A DNA stretch of 47,937 nt from a virus, in IMG/VR virus record IMGVR_UViG_3300016457_001507, positions 1 through 47,937 of that record; one strand, given 5' to 3'. A program made the position numbers and the translations under genes. Every line of letters starts with the position of its first letter. The stretch's first letter is position 1. Below, one piece after another: positions 46,610 to 47,937 of the stretch. The notes under the pieces were generated by a model. It was not told where the DNA came from and made no database searches. It worked only from the letters and a program-made list of their open reading frames with translations.

Positions 46610-47937
46610 AGGCCTGCTCCCTTGCGGATCTGCAGCACTGTGGCGCCCGCGCCGGTGAGCAGTTCAAGCAGCGCCTCTACGGCAGCGCGCTTCTCCGCGT
46701 CGTACTCGAAGAAGTTGTAGTGCCGCTTCTGGACGCCGCTCAGGCCGTGGGACTGCAGGTGGCCACGAACTTCCTCGGACAGGCCCAACGCCGCGAGCCG
46801 CGTTTCCACTGTGCGGCGCAGGTCGCCTGGCGTGAAAGGCGACGCCAGTTCCTCGGCAGCCACCATGCTGGCCACCACCGGGTCCATGATTCCCCGGAAC
46901 TCGTCATAGCTGGCTGCCTTCTTGCCGGCGGTAAGCGAGAACAGGTGCGGCCCTTCACCGTCGCCGCGTAACGTTTCGAGATCCGTGGCTATGCGGGGAA
47001 GCAGCGGCACCAGGTGCACGCGCGGCAGGCGCCGCCGGCCTTTGATGTCGAGCAGGCGGACGGAGCCGGTATCGGTGTCGGCGTCGTGGTCGTGATCTGA
47101 CCATTGCAGCCGGATCATCTGCGCGATTCGTTGGCCGCCGGTCAGCAGGTGGAACCGCAGGAGTGCGCCTGGCCGCCCGGGGATGGCCTCGATCCTGCGC
47201 CAGTAGGCCCGAAGCTCCGCCACCGAAAGAACTCGGTCGCGCGGTTGCCCGCTGTCCAGCGTGGCCAAGTCGCGCGCTGGGTTCCTGGACACGTTGAGCG
47301 CACGCAGCGCGTCAGGGGCGGCGGCGTCCTGTTTGGCGGCGATGGCCGCCGCGTAGGCTGCGCGCAGGTACGACCGGACCTTGCCGCCCTCGCGCATTTT
47401 CTTGCCGCGCACCAGGCGCGACAGGATCGGGATCAGGTCGTCCAGCTCCAGCTCGGATGCAGGGCGGGCCCACAGGGCCGGCCACGGTTTCTCGATGTGG
47501 CGCTCGATGGATGCTCGGGTGGCGGCGGCAGACACCTTGCCGGCGTCCTTCAGGCTCTGGGCATAGGCCAGCATCAGGGCGCCCAAGGTGGCGCCTGATC
47601 GGCGCGTCGCCTCGGCCAGCGCCTCTTCCTTCGCACGCTCCACTGCCGCTGCTTCTTCGGCCATCGAATCGCGCAGATCCCGGTCTCCGGCCTGATACCG
47701 ACGGGACAATGCCGCCGCTGCCTCGCGCGCTGCGGTCAGCGCCAAGCCCGTGCCGATCAGCAGGCGGTCGCGTTGCCCGTTGGCCTTTGTGTACCGGTAG
47801 TAGAACCGCAGCTGCCCGCCGGCCAGCTTGCGCACGTCTAGGCAGCCGGTGCCACGCGGGGCCGGATCGGAGGCCCATTCGCCGACCGGCAAAGCGGCCA
47901 GTCCCTTCGCTGTAAGCATTCCCTTCATCGCGCCCAT
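46606..47937 (-). CDS. int: Tyrosine integrase (P4-type)
   Basis: A 443-residue tyrosine recombinase with an N-terminal DUF4102-like arm-binding domain (about residues 1-90), a core-binding helical domain (about 110-215) and a catalytic domain (about 235-430). Catalytic residues: Arg270 in GGQRI, Arg375 in PGDLRR (the usual His before it is Gly), His397, and Tyr407 in RHYNFF. It starts at the last bases of the window; if circular, it follows the gene at 1-405 directly and is the end of the PL operon. It would catalyse prophage integration and excision. Confidence 0.93.
   Translation of the reverse strand: MGAMKGMLTAKGLAALPVGEWASDPAPRGTGCLDVRKLAGGQLRFYYRYTKANGQRDRLLIGTGLALTAAREAAAALSRRYQAGDRDLRDSMAEEAAAVERAKEEALAEATRRSGATLGALMLAYAQSLKDAGKVSAAATRASIERHIEKPWPALWARPASELELDDLIPILSRLVRGKKMREGGKVRSYLRAAYAAAIAAKQDAAAPDALRALNVSRNPARDLATLDSGQPRDRVLSVAELRAYWRRIEAIPGRPGALLRFHLLTGGQRIAQMIRLQWSDHDHDADTDTGSVRLLDIKGRRRLPRVHLVPLLPRIATDLETLRGDGEGPHLFSLTAGKKAASYDEFRGIMDPVVASMVAAEELASPFTPGDLRRTVETRLAALGLSEEVRGHLQSHGLSGVQKRHYNFFEYDAEKRAAVEALLELLTGAGATVLQIRKGAGL

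Noticed and set aside
1-47937. CRISPR array, insertion sequence or transposase
   Set aside because: No regularly spaced repeats with spacers and no transposase-like protein were found.

Overview
The window reads as one complete, circularly permuted genome of a lambda-like temperate siphophage, very probably of a high-GC gammaproteobacterium of the Xanthomonadaceae (Stenotrophomonas/Xanthomonas type). The host guess rests on high GC with dense GTG/TTG starts and on a 16-bp palindrome upstream of umuD that matches the Xanthomonadaceae LexA pattern TTAG-N6-TACTA. The structural genes follow lambda order (Nu1, A, W, B, C, D, E, Z, FII, U, V, G/GT, H, M, L, K, J). The first base is the end of a leftward operon and the last base is the first base of the integrase start codon. 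Joining the two ends places int directly behind that operon (TGA|ATG), so I infer a circular map.

Layout. 1-7881 (minus): the PL operon, 18 mostly unknown, tightly overlapping small genes plus a beta-class DNA methyltransferase, apparently continuing across the window ends into int (46606-47937). 7882-9466: the immunity region, with left and right operators (three sites each, consensus AAGCRYGCTT), mirrored PL and PR promoters, a secreted accessory protein at 8003-8686 and a CI-type repressor facing it. 9467-17902 (plus): the PR operon, with Cro, small regulators, a DUF1376 initiator-like protein with iteron-like repeats, a lambda P-like helicase loader, a DUF1064 nuclease, an antirepressor, a PD-(D/E)XK nuclease next to an SNF2 helicase, and a zinc-ribbon protein in the Q position. 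17950-18997: a lower-GC accessory block with divergent small genes (one a GIY-YIG/MUG113 protein), an operator-like repeat array, and a tRNA-Tyr gene.

19142-22100 holds a Dam-like methylase and the lysis cassette (lambda R-type transglycosylase, putative holin, Rz- and Rz1-like spanins). 22101-22357 is the probable cos region and carries two perfect DnaA-box sequences. 22358-43399 is the head and tail module, ending with a 1006-residue tail spike whose C-terminus is an SGNH esterase. 43402-44433 is a low-GC HNH-protein insertion abutting a truncated antirepressor. 44503-46609 is an SOS module: umuC, umuD, a LexA box and a small protein with an SSB-like acidic tail.

How it works together. CI and Cro act at the paired operators. 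The PR genes replicate DNA from an origin inside the initiator gene. The late genes package DNA at cos and build a flexible tail. The LexA-controlled umuDC block and several proteins with sliding-clamp or SSB-tail-like motifs suggest the phage plugs into host replication and repair hubs. Functions of most PL-operon genes remain unknown. All assignments come from reading motifs and gene order; no database search was run.
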